From NCBI GenBank assembly GCA_963810815.1, contig CAWEPB010000003.1:372001-436000 (forward strand): DNA of 64,000 bases, given 5' to 3'. The DNA comes from CAVQWT01 sp963810815. GTDB lineage: Bacteria > Pseudomonadota > Gammaproteobacteria > Burkholderiales > Casimicrobiaceae. Position numbers and translations under genes: made by a program. The notes under the pieces were generated by a model that had not been told where the DNA came from, did not search any database, and saw nothing but the letters and a program-made list of their open reading frames with translations. Of the stretch, positions 42,454-50,539 are shown in pieces; within the stretch, counting starts at the first letter, position 1; the number at the start of each line of letters is the position of its first letter.

Positions 42454-43806
42454 TCAACGTACGAGGCAGGGCCGCTTGGCGTCGAACTTCCACCCCGGGA
42501 TCAGGTATTGCATCGCCATCGCGTCGTCACGGGCTCCGAGCCCGTGGTCGAGATAGAGGCGATGCGCCTTTTCGACTTCCGCCATGTCGAGTTCGACCCC
42601 GAGGCCGGGCGAAGTCGGCACCTGCACCATTCCGCGCTCGATCTTCAGCGGCTCCTTGGTCAGGCGCTGGCCGTCCTGCCAGATCCAGTGCGTGTCGATC
42701 GCGGTGACGCGGCCGGGCGCCGCCGCGGCGACGTGGGTGAACATCGCCAGCGACACGTCGAAGTGATTGTTCGAGTGCGAGCCCCAGGTCAGTCCCCAGT
42801 CGCGGCAGGTCTGCGCCACGCGTACCGAGCCGGCCATCGTCCAGAAGTGCGGGTCGGCCAGCGGAATGTCGACCGACTGCAGCGCCAACGCGTGGCTCAG
42901 TTGCCGCCAGTCCGTGGCGATCATGTTGGTCGCGGTGGGCAGCCCGGTCGCCCGGCGGAACTCGGCCATCACCTCGCGGCCCGAGAAGCCGTCTTCGGCG
43001 CCGCACGGGTCTTCGGCGTAGGCGACGACGCCGCGCAGGTCGCGCATCAGGCGAATCGCGTCCTTCAGCAGCCACGCGCCGTTCGGGTCGAGCGTGATGC
43101 GGGCGTCGGGAAATCGCTCGTGCAGGGCGACGACCGCCTCGAGCTCCTCTTCGGCGCGCAGCACGCCACCCTTCAGCTTGAAGTCGTTGAAGCCGTAGCG
43201 CTCACGCGCGGCCTCGGCCAGGCGCGTAATGGCTTCGGGCGTCATCGCCTTCTCGTGGCGCAGTCGGAACCATTCGTTGCCGGCCTCCGGCTCCCGGGCG
43301 TACGGCAGATCGGTCCGGTCGCGGTCGCCGATGTAGAACAGGTAACCCAGCATCTCGACCGCCTGGCGTTGCTGGCCTTCGCCGAGCAGCGCCGCGACCG
43401 GCACACCCAGGTGCTGGCCGAGCAGGTCGAGCAGCGCGGACTCGACGGCGGTCACCGCGTGGATGGTCGTGCGCAGGTCGAAGGTCTGCAGCCCGCGCCC
43501 GCCCGCGTCGCGGTCGGCAAACTGGTGCTGCATCTGCTGCAGCAGGCGCTGGTGCGACCCCAGTGGCTGTCCGACGACGAGGTCGTGCGCGTCTTCCAGC
43601 GTCTGGCGGATCTTCTCGCCGCCGGGCACTTCGCCGATGCCGGTGCGCCCGGCGTTGTCGGTCAGGAGGAGCAGATTGCGGGTGAAATACGGGCCGTGCG
43701 CCCCGCTCAGGTTGAGCAGCATGCTGTCGCGCCCGGCGACCGGGATGACGCGCAACCCGGAAACGACCGGGGTCCCCGCTGCCGGATGTTCGGCCTGGTG
43801 ATGCAT
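42454..43806 (-). CDS. gudD: Glucarate dehydratase
   Basis: Enolase-superfamily enzyme that dehydrates D-glucarate (and L-idarate) to 5-keto-4-deoxyglucarate. It is 450 residues from the ATG at 43806 (MHHQAEHP). The N-terminal cap has VIPVAGRDSMLLNLSGAHG. The barrel shows the catalytic Lys pair in NDFKLKGG, metal ligands in ITLDPNGAW and YAEDPCGAE, and the catalytic His in GSHSNNHFDVSL. The match to E. coli GudD is very close, including the end MQYLIPGWKFDAKRPCLVR. Confidence 0.96.
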   Translation of the reverse strand: MHHQAEHPAAGTPVVSGLRVIPVAGRDSMLLNLSGAHGPYFTRNLLLLTDNAGRTGIGEVPGGEKIRQTLEDAHDLVVGQPLGSHQRLLQQMQHQFADRDAGGRGLQTFDLRTTIHAVTAVESALLDLLGQHLGVPVAALLGEGQQRQAVEMLGYLFYIGDRDRTDLPYAREPEAGNEWFRLRHEKAMTPEAITRLAEAARERYGFNDFKLKGGVLRAEEELEAVVALHERFPDARITLDPNGAWLLKDAIRLMRDLRGVVAYAEDPCGAEDGFSGREVMAEFRRATGLPTATNMIATDWRQLSHALALQSVDIPLADPHFWTMAGSVRVAQTCRDWGLTWGSHSNNHFDVSLAMFTHVAAAAPGRVTAIDTHWIWQDGQRLTKEPLKIERGMVQVPTSPGLGVELDMAEVEKAHRLYLDHGLGARDDAMAMQYLIPGWKFDAKRPCLVR

Positions 43807-43928
43807 CGTGTGCCTCGTGGTTTGCGCCGGGTTACCGTGCGGGCCTTCGCGCCGGCGCGCCGCCCCGGCGAGCGCATGGCCGCCGCGCCCGGGCGGCGGG
43901 AACGAAACGGGCGCGGGCACCGTTCATC

Positions 43929-45530
43929 TCAGGTTACCGGCGCCGGGTTGAACAGCACCAGCGCGTTGTGCAGCTTCCAGTGCTCGGCCCAGGTCTTCTT
44001 CCGTCCGCTGGCCACCTCGAGCATCAGGCGGAAGAGTTCCCAGCCGACCTCTTCGATCGTCGCGCCGCCGTCGGCGATGCGCCCGGCATTGACGTCCATC
44101 AGGTCGTGCCAGCGGCGCGCCAGGTCGCTGCGCGTGGCCACCTTGATGACCGGCACCTCGGCCAGGCCGTAGGGCGTGCCGCGGCCGGTGGTGAAGACAT
44201 GCAGGTTCATGCCGGCGGCGAGCTGCAGCGTGCCGCAGATGAAGTCGCTGGCCGGCGTGGCGGCGTACACCAGGCCCTTCGTGATGCCCCGGTCGCGCAG
44301 CCGCTCGCCCGGCGAGAGCACGCCCGAGATCGGCGCGCTGCCGCTCTTCACGATCGACCCCATCGCCTTCTCGACGATGTTGGACAGGCCGCCCTTCTTG
44401 TTGCCCGGGGTCGTGTTGGCGCTGCGGTCGACGCGGCCCCGCTGGAGGTAGGCGTCGTACCAGGCCATCTCGCGGATCATCGCGTCGGCGACTTCGGCGC
44501 TCGCGGCACGCGCGGTCAGCTGGTCGATGCCGTCGCGCACCTCGGTGGTTTCGGAAAACATGACCGTCGCGCCCGCGCGCACCAGGAGGTCGGTGCAGAA
44601 GCCGACCGCCGGGTTGGCGGTGACGCCGCTGAAGGCATCGCTGCCGCCGCACTGCACGCCGACGACGAGTTCGCTCGCCGGAACGGTTTCGCGGCGGCGC
44701 GAGTTCAGCCGTTCGAGGTGCACACGGGCGGTCGCCATGATCGCATCGATCATCGACATGAAGCCGACGTGCGCGTCGTCCTGCAGGCACACGACGTCGA
44801 GCTTCGCGTCTTCGCCCGTGCCGGCATCGGCCGCGTTGCGTTCGTCGACGATAACGAAGGTGCCGGGCGGCAGCAGTCGCTCGGGCTGCAGCTTCTCGCA
44901 GCCCAGGCTCACGACCATCACCTCGTTGCCGAAGTTCGGGTTCAGCGTGATGTTGCGCAGCGTGCGGATCGGGATGATCGCGTCCGGCGCGTCGATGGCC
45001 ACGCCGCAGCCGTAGCTGTGCTCGAGCCCGACCACGTCGTCGACGTTCGGGTACTTCGGCAGCAGCTCGTCCCTGATGCGCCTGACCGCGAACTCGACCA
45101 CGCCGGCCACGCACTGCACCGTGGTCGTGATCGCGAGGATGTTGCGGGTCCCGACCGACCCGTCGGCATTGCGGTAGCCATCGAAGGTGTAGCCCTCGAG
45201 CGGAGCCAGCGGCGCCGCCTTGACCGTCGAGACCGGCAGACCTTCGAGCGGTCGTGCCTCCGGCATCTCGAGCACGCGCTCGTGCACCCAGCTGCCGGCG
45301 GGGAGGGCCCGCGCGGCGCGGCCGATGGCGACGTTGTAGCGCAGCACCGGATCGCCCGCCGCCAGATCGACGAGCGCGACCTTGTGGCCCTGCGGAACCC
45401 GGTCGACGAGCGTGACGCCGGAGGGCAACCTCGTGCCCGCGGGCAGCCCGCCATCGTTGGCCACGATCGCGACGTTGTCGCGCTCGTGCATGACGATGGA
45501 GAGCGGTGCGATCGAAGCGGTCGCGGCCAT
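43929..45530 (-). CDS. garD: Galactarate dehydratase (UxaA family)
   Basis: Iron-dependent dehydratase converting galactarate to 5-keto-4-deoxyglucarate. It is 533 residues. The N-terminal SAF-like domain (about 1-100) is joined to the catalytic UxaA/GarD part with YRNADGSVGTRN, LEHSYGCGVAIDAPD, VGVQCGGSDAFSGVTANPA and TTPGNKKGGLSNIVEKA. The conserved Cys and His residues expected for metal binding are present in these motifs. It lies between the Bug receptor and gudD, in the same direction. Confidence 0.94.
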   Translation of the reverse strand: MAATASIAPLSIVMHERDNVAIVANDGGLPAGTRLPSGVTLVDRVPQGHKVALVDLAAGDPVLRYNVAIGRAARALPAGSWVHERVLEMPEARPLEGLPVSTVKAAPLAPLEGYTFDGYRNADGSVGTRNILAITTTVQCVAGVVEFAVRRIRDELLPKYPNVDDVVGLEHSYGCGVAIDAPDAIIPIRTLRNITLNPNFGNEVMVVSLGCEKLQPERLLPPGTFVIVDERNAADAGTGEDAKLDVVCLQDDAHVGFMSMIDAIMATARVHLERLNSRRRETVPASELVVGVQCGGSDAFSGVTANPAVGFCTDLLVRAGATVMFSETTEVRDGIDQLTARAASAEVADAMIREMAWYDAYLQRGRVDRSANTTPGNKKGGLSNIVEKAMGSIVKSGSAPISGVLSPGERLRDRGITKGLVYAATPASDFICGTLQLAAGMNLHVFTTGRGTPYGLAEVPVIKVATRSDLARRWHDLMDVNAGRIADGGATIEEVGWELFRLMLEVASGRKKTWAEHWKLHNALVLFNPAPVT

Positions 45531-45556
45531 GATCCGGGTGCCGCAGCGGCGCCGCT

Positions 45557-46519
45557 TCAGTCCGCCGTGATCTTCCCGATCTCGATCACTTTCTTCCAGC
45601 GGGCGAATTCGGCAGCCTGGAAGGCCGTGAACTGCTCCGGCGTGTTGCCGACGATCTCGAAGCCGAGCTCGAGCAGCTTGGGCTTGACCTGCGGGTCGTT
45701 CAGCCCGGCCACGATGGCGGCGTGCAGCTTGGTCTTGATGTCGGCGGGCAGGCCCTTCGGCGCGGCAAAGGCCTGCCAGGAATAGACCGTGACGCCCTTG
45801 ATGCCCGACTCTTCCATCGTCGGCACGTCGGGCAGCAGCGGCGAGCGCTTGGTGCTGGTGATCGCCAGCGCCTTCAGCTTGCCGGCCCGGATGTTGTTGA
45901 GGCCCGTGTTGATGTTCATGAACGTCGCGTCGACCTGGCCGCCGAGCAGGTCGGTCATCGCCGGCGCTCCGCCCTTGTAGGGGATGTGCACGCCCATGGT
46001 GCCCGTCTGTTGCCAGAACAGCTCGGCCGTGAGGTGGTCGCTCGTGCCGTTGCCCGCCGAGGCGAACGTCATCTTGTTGGGATTCGCCTTCAGGAACGCG
46101 ATGACGTCCGCCAGCGTCTTGTGCGGCGAGTTGGCCGGAACGGCCAGCACGTTGGGGGCCTGCACGGCGACCGTGATGTAGTCGAAGTCCTTCAGCGGGT
46201 CGTAGCCACCGTTCTTGATCAGGTGCGGGCCGATCACGAACGGTCCGAGCGACGAGACGAAGATCGTGTAACCGTCGGGTGCCGCGCGTTTGGCGGCGAC
46301 GGCGCCGATCGCCCCGCCGGCGCCGGGCTTGTTTTCGACGATGAAGGTGCCCCCGAGCTTCTCCTGCAGCCTCGGGCTCAGCGTGCGGGCGATCAGGTCG
46401 GTCGATCCGCCGGGCGGGAACGGCACCAGCAGGGTGACCGGCTTGTCCGGCCAGCCCTGGGCCTGGACGCCGGCAGCGGCGGCGAGCCCAAGGACCAGGG
46501 TCGTCAAGAGCTTTTTCAT
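45557..46519 (-). CDS. Bug family (TctC) periplasmic receptor of the aldarate cluster
   Basis: Periplasmic carboxylate-binding receptor, 320 residues, with a clear signal peptide (KKLLTTLVLGLAAAAGVQA, then QGWPDKP). Bug signatures are VTLLVPFPPGGSTDLIARTL and VENKPGAGGAIGAVAAKRA. It probably delivers hexarates to the TctAB permease encoded downstream in the operon. The receptor gene is separated from tctBA by garD and gudD, an unusual but co-oriented arrangement. Confidence 0.92.
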   Translation of the reverse strand: MKKLLTTLVLGLAAAAGVQAQGWPDKPVTLLVPFPPGGSTDLIARTLSPRLQEKLGGTFIVENKPGAGGAIGAVAAKRAAPDGYTIFVSSLGPFVIGPHLIKNGGYDPLKDFDYITVAVQAPNVLAVPANSPHKTLADVIAFLKANPNKMTFASAGNGTSDHLTAELFWQQTGTMGVHIPYKGGAPAMTDLLGGQVDATFMNINTGLNNIRAGKLKALAITSTKRSPLLPDVPTMEESGIKGVTVYSWQAFAAPKGLPADIKTKLHAAIVAGLNDPQVKPKLLELGFEIVGNTPEQFTAFQAAEFARWKKVIEIGKITAD

Positions 46520-46619
46520 GAGATGTCTCCTCCGGGTTGTGGCGCGCGCTGCGCGCCAGGCTTGAAATCGAAGTGGCCGAGCCAGTGCAGGGGGTGGTCG
46601 AGAGTGTGGGCGTCGTGCG

Positions 46620-47771
46620 CTAGGGTCTCGCGCCGACCTCGGTCCGCTCGCGGGTCCAGCCGCGCGCCTGCTCGCTCAAGGTGACGCCGAGACCGGGGGT
46701 CGTCGGAACCCGCATCCGCCCATTCTCGATCTCGATGCGTTCGTTGAACAGCGGCTCGAGCCAGTCGAAATGCTCGACCCAGGGCTCGCGTGGATACGCG
46801 GCGGCCAGGTGGATGTGCAGCTCCATCGCGAAATGCGGCCCGAGCATCAGCCCGGCATGGTCGGCCAGGCCGGCGACCTTCAGGAACGGCGTGATGCCGC
46901 CGAGCCGCGGCGCATCCGGCATCAGGTAGTCGGCTGCCCGATGGCGGATCAGGTCCCAGTGTTCCGCCGCGCTGGTCAGCATTTCGCCGGTCGCGATGGG
47001 CGTGTCGAACTGGGCCGCCAGCGCCGCGTGGCCTTCGTGGTCGTAGGCATCGAGCGGCTCCTCGATCCAGACCAGGTCGAACTGCTCGAAGATCCGGCAC
47101 ATGCGCTGGGCGGTCGGTCGGTCCCATTGCTGGTTGGCGTCGACCATCACCGGCATCGTGTCGCCCAGGTGCTTGCGCACCGCCTCCACCCGCCGCACGT
47201 CGAGGGCTCGGTCCGGCTGTCCCACCTTGAGCTTGATGCCGCCGATGCCGCGCTCGCGCGACGCGGTGGCATTCACCAGCAGCTGTTCCAATGGCGTGTG
47301 CAGGAAACCGCCCGAGGTGTTGTAGCAGCGCACCGAATCGCGATGCGAGCCGAGCAGCTTGGCCAGCGACAGGCCCGATCGCTTCGCCTTCAGGTCCCAC
47401 AGCGCGACGTCGAAGGCGCCGATGGCCTGCGTTGCCATGCCGCTGCGACCCACCGAGGCCCCGGCCCAGCACAGCTTGTCCCAGATCCTGGCGATGTCGC
47501 TCGGATCCTCGCCGATGAGGGCCGGCGCGATTTCGCTGGCATGCGCGAACTGGCCGGGCCCGCCGGCCCGCTTGGAGTAGCTGAAGCCCAGTCCCTCCCG
47601 GCCGTCGGCGGTCTCGATCTCCGCGAACAGCATGGCGACCTCGGTCATCGGCTTCTGGCGACCGGTCAGGACTTTCGCATCGCTGATGGGTGTCGCGAGC
47701 GGCAGGTAGCACGACGACAGCCGGACCCAGGCGATCCGACCGTCCGCAGCGGCGGCGCTTTTCGACGTCAT
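46620..47771 (-). CDS. L-talarate/galactarate dehydratase (enolase superfamily)
   Basis: Mandelate-racemase-subgroup dehydratase, 383 residues. The sequence closely follows the characterised talarate/galactarate dehydratases: GLGFSYSKRAGGPGQFAHA in the cap, catalytic Lys in GGIKLKVGQPD, metal ligands in VMVDANQQWD, WIEEPLDAYDHEGH and IATGEMLTSAAEHW, and catalytic His in GPHFAMELHIHLA. It would dehydrate L-talarate and galactarate to the same keto-deoxy acid as GarD and GudD. It is the first gene of the operon. An operator-like site lies 20 bp before its ATG. Confidence 0.9.
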   Translation of the reverse strand: MTSKSAAAADGRIAWVRLSSCYLPLATPISDAKVLTGRQKPMTEVAMLFAEIETADGREGLGFSYSKRAGGPGQFAHASEIAPALIGEDPSDIARIWDKLCWAGASVGRSGMATQAIGAFDVALWDLKAKRSGLSLAKLLGSHRDSVRCYNTSGGFLHTPLEQLLVNATASRERGIGGIKLKVGQPDRALDVRRVEAVRKHLGDTMPVMVDANQQWDRPTAQRMCRIFEQFDLVWIEEPLDAYDHEGHAALAAQFDTPIATGEMLTSAAEHWDLIRHRAADYLMPDAPRLGGITPFLKVAGLADHAGLMLGPHFAMELHIHLAAAYPREPWVEHFDWLEPLFNERIEIENGRMRVPTTPGLGVTLSEQARGWTRERTEVGARP

Positions 47772-47790
47772 CGAATTCCGTTTCGGTCCG

Positions 47791-47806
47791 ATGGTAACGT
47801 TGTCAT
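47791..47806. promoter_or_regulatory. LacI-family operator, proximal to talarate dehydratase
   Basis: ATGGTAACGTTGTCAT is a near-palindrome centred on AACGTT with a central CG, as in LacI/GntR-family operators. An identical 16-mer lies 133 bp away in the same intergenic region. It overlaps the leader of the catabolic operon, so binding should repress it. Confidence 0.75.
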
Positions 47807-47893
47807 CCTGCGGTGCGCTTCATCGCCAACTTGCGTCATCCTCTGCGGCGGCGGTCTTCCCGGGCCGTCGCAGCCGCCCGGCCGCGACGCGTC

Positions 47894-47923
47894 TGGCAAT
47901 CGAATGGCAAAAGAATGGCAAAA
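47894..47923 (+). repeat. TGGCAA motifs phased at 11 bp beside the distal operator
   Basis: TGGCAA starts at 47894, 47905 and 47916, exactly one helical turn apart. The last two lie in a perfect tandem GAATGGCAAAA (47902-47912, 47913-47923) that abuts the operator at 47924. It could be a binding site for a second regulator or a bending element. Confidence 0.6.
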
Positions 47924-47939
47924 ATGGTAACGTTGTCAT
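47924..47939. promoter_or_regulatory. LacI-family operator, proximal to lacI
   Basis: Second exact copy of ATGGTAACGTTGTCAT, 74 bp before the regulator ATG. Two identical sites 133 bp apart would allow looping by a tetramer or separate control of both divergent transcripts. Confidence 0.75.
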
Positions 47940-48012
47940 ATCGGCCTGTCAAGCGTGGTTTTCATCCGCGGACTGTTACCCGTTTATCCCCCCGTACGCC
48001 CGGCCCGTCGCC

Positions 48013-49053
48013 ATGTCTCCCCGATCCGCACCCCGGTCCGCCACGCTGCACGACGTCGCCCGCGAAGCCGGCGTGTCGCCGATCACCGCATCGCGCGCGC
48101 TGAACCACCCGGGCATGGTGTCCGCGAAGACCATTGCGCGCGTCCAGCAAGCGGTCGAGGCGACGGGCTACATCCCCAACCTGCTGGCGGGCGGACTCAA
48201 GTCCAGGCGCAGCCTGATGGTCGCGGCGCTCGTGCCCGCCATCTCGATCGCGCAGTTCCTGCCGACCGTCCAGGCGCTGACCGAGGAACTCGACGCGGCC
48301 GGCTACCAGCTCATCCTGGGGCAGACCGGCTACGACCGCTCCCGCGAGGACGCGCTGCTCAACACCATGATCGGGCGCCGGCCGGACGGCATCGTGATCA
48401 CCGGCCTCGTGCATTCGCAGGTGGCACGCGAGCGCCTGCGGCGCCTCGGCCTCCCGGTCGTCGAAACCTGGGACCTCTCCGAACATCCCGTCGACATGGT
48501 GGTGGGGTTCTCGCACCTGAAGGTCGGGAGCGCCGTCGCCAGCTACTTTCTGGGCAAGGGCTGGGAACGCCTCGGCATCGCCACCGGCAACGACCACCGC
48601 GCCTCGCTGCGGCGCGAGGGCTTCCTGGCGGCGGTCGGCCACGACGTGCCGACCGCCGTGGTGTCCGCTCCCAGCAGCCTGGCACTGGGGCGGCAGGCGT
48701 TGGCCGAACTGCTGCGACAGGAGCCGACGCTCCAGGCGGTCTATTGCAGCTCGGACCAGCTGGCGCAGGGCGTGCTGACGGAGGCACAGGCCCGCGGGCT
48801 GCGGATTCCCGAGGATCTGGCGGTCTGCGGCTTCGGCAACGCCGACTTCGCGGCGCACATGGAGCCGTCGTTGACGACGGTGCACGTCGACGGCGCAGCC
48901 ATCGGCAGGCTGGCCGCGCGGCTCATCGTCGACCGCTGCCGCGGGCAGCCGGTGGACCAGCGGGTGATCGACGTCGGCTTCCGGATCGTCGAGCGGCGGT
49001 CGACCGGGGGCGGTCCCGCGGCTGGCGAGCAGATCGGCTTGCCGTCCGGGTGA
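48013..49053 (+). CDS. LacI family transcriptional regulator, GntR-like
   Basis: Repressor of 346 residues. The N-terminal helix-turn-helix is TLHDVAREAGVSPITASRAL, followed by the hinge NLLAGGLKSRRS. The periplasmic-binding-like effector domain begins LMVAALVPAISIAQF. The sequence is close to the gluconate repressor subgroup (ILGQTGYDRSREDALL). The ATG at 48013 places the helix-turn-helix at the usual position; an upstream in-frame ATG at 47791 falls inside an operator and is unlikely. Divergent from the aldarate operon, it should release the operators on binding a hexarate or keto-deoxy acid. Confidence 0.9.
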   Translation: MSPRSAPRSATLHDVAREAGVSPITASRALNHPGMVSAKTIARVQQAVEATGYIPNLLAGGLKSRRSLMVAALVPAISIAQFLPTVQALTEELDAAGYQLILGQTGYDRSREDALLNTMIGRRPDGIVITGLVHSQVARERLRRLGLPVVETWDLSEHPVDMVVGFSHLKVGSAVASYFLGKGWERLGIATGNDHRASLRREGFLAAVGHDVPTAVVSAPSSLALGRQALAELLRQEPTLQAVYCSSDQLAQGVLTEAQARGLRIPEDLAVCGFGNADFAAHMEPSLTTVHVDGAAIGRLAARLIVDRCRGQPVDQRVIDVGFRIVERRSTGGGPAAGEQIGLPSG

Positions 49054-49129
49054 AACGTTCGCCGGTGTTGCGGTATCATTGTTGCGCCGCAGCAATGTCG
49101 CGCGCCTGAGGAAATCCAGGAGTCTCGCC

Positions 49130-50518
49130 ATGCACGATTTCACCAACCGCACGTTCGACGAAATCGCGATCGGCGCCACCGAATCGGTGACGCGGATGCT
49201 GACCGCCACCGACGTCGAGGCGCTCGCGCTGGCCGCCGGCGACGTCGAGGGCTTCCACATCGAAGGCGGTCCCGAGGTCGACCGGCTGTCGGCGCAGGGC
49301 GCCGCGGCGATCGCGCTGGTCGCGGGAATCCTCAACCGGCGGCTGCCGGGTCCGGGCAGCCGCATCGTCGGTACGCAGATGCGTTACGCGGGGGCCGCCT
49401 ACGTCGGCGACCGGCTCACGGCGACGGTGACGGCGAAGGCCAAGCACCCCAAGCCGCACCGCATCGACTTCGATTGCCGCTGCACCAACCAGGATGGGGT
49501 CGTGCTGGTCGAGGGCGTCGCGACGGTCGAAGCGCCGACCGCGCGGGTTGCCTACTCCAACGTCGCCACGCCGGAGTTCGTCCTCCGGCGCAACGACGGC
49601 TTCGCCAAGCTGATCGCGCGCTGCAAGGCGCTGCCGCCGATCACCTGCGCCGTCGTGCATCCCTGCGACGCCGCCTCGCTGTCCGGTGCGGTCGAGGCGG
49701 GCAAGCGTGGACTGATCGTGCCGATCCTGATCGGGCCCGAGGCCAAGATCCGCGCGGTGGCGGCCGAAGAGGGCATCGACCTCGCGCCCTACCAGATCGT
49801 CCCGGTCGAGCACAGCCACGCCGCCGCGGCCAAGGCCGTCGAGCTCGCGCGTTCGGGCCATGTCGAGGGCCTGATGAAAGGCAGCCTGCACACCGACGAG
49901 CTGATGGGCGCGGTGGTGCCTTCGGCGACCGGGCTGCGCACCGCGCGCCGCATCTCGCACGCATTCGTGATGGACGTGCCGACCTACCCGCGGCTGCTGA
50001 TGGTGACCGACGCGGCCATCAACATCTTCCCGAACCTCGAGTGCAAGGTCGACATCTGCCAGAACGCGATCGACCTCGCGCAGATCCTCGGCATCGAGAC
50101 GCCGAAGGTCGCCATTCTCTCGGCCGTCGAGACCGTCAACCCCGGCATCCCCAGCACCCTCGACGCGTCGGCGCTGTGCAAGATGGCCGACCGCGGGCAG
50201 ATCACCGGCGGCATCCTCGACGGACCGCTGGCATTCGACAACGCGGTCTCGTTCGAGGCCGCGCGCACCAAGCGCATCGTGTCGCCGGTGGCGGGACAGG
50301 CCGACATCCTGCTGGTCCCCGACCTCGAGGCCGGCAACATGATGGCGAAGCAGCTGCAGTATCTCGTCGGCGCCGACTCGGCGGGCATCGTGCTCGGCGC
50401 CCGCGTGCCGATCGTGCTGACCTCGCGCGCCGACAGCGTGCGCTCGCGGCTGGCGTCGACGGCGGTGCTGAAGCTGCTCGCGCACGCACGGCGCGAGAAG
50501 ATGCTGCCGAAATCCTGA
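49130..50518 (+). CDS. MaoC-like hydratase / phosphate acetyl(butyryl)transferase fusion
   Basis: Two-domain protein of 462 residues. Residues about 5-145 are a MaoC/hotdog domain (FDEIAIGATESVTRML, then GTQMRYAGAAYVGDRLT). Residues about 160-462 are a PTA_PTB domain (CAVVHPCDAASLSGAVEA, GLMKGSLHTDELMGAV, ILDGPLAFDNAVS, LVPDLEAGNMMAKQL). The second half would exchange CoA and phosphate on an acyl group. The start is the ATG at 49130, with AGGAG seven bases upstream. In relatives it is usually paired with acetate kinase; none is seen here. It follows lacI by 76 bp but is probably separate. Confidence 0.88.
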   Translation: MHDFTNRTFDEIAIGATESVTRMLTATDVEALALAAGDVEGFHIEGGPEVDRLSAQGAAAIALVAGILNRRLPGPGSRIVGTQMRYAGAAYVGDRLTATVTAKAKHPKPHRIDFDCRCTNQDGVVLVEGVATVEAPTARVAYSNVATPEFVLRRNDGFAKLIARCKALPPITCAVVHPCDAASLSGAVEAGKRGLIVPILIGPEAKIRAVAAEEGIDLAPYQIVPVEHSHAAAAKAVELARSGHVEGLMKGSLHTDELMGAVVPSATGLRTARRISHAFVMDVPTYPRLLMVTDAAINIFPNLECKVDICQNAIDLAQILGIETPKVAILSAVETVNPGIPSTLDASALCKMADRGQITGGILDGPLAFDNAVSFEAARTKRIVSPVAGQADILLVPDLEAGNMMAKQLQYLVGADSAGIVLGARVPIVLTSRADSVRSRLASTAVLKLLAHARREKMLPKS

Positions 50519-50539
50519 CGCGGCCGGCCCGACCGCGGT

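Noticed and set aside
47791..49053. LacI regulator starting at the upstream ATG 47791 (420 residues)
   Set aside because: That ATG is the first three bases of an operator copy, and the added 74 residues have no homology. The helix-turn-helix would sit far from the N-terminus. The ATG at 48013 gives the normal layout.
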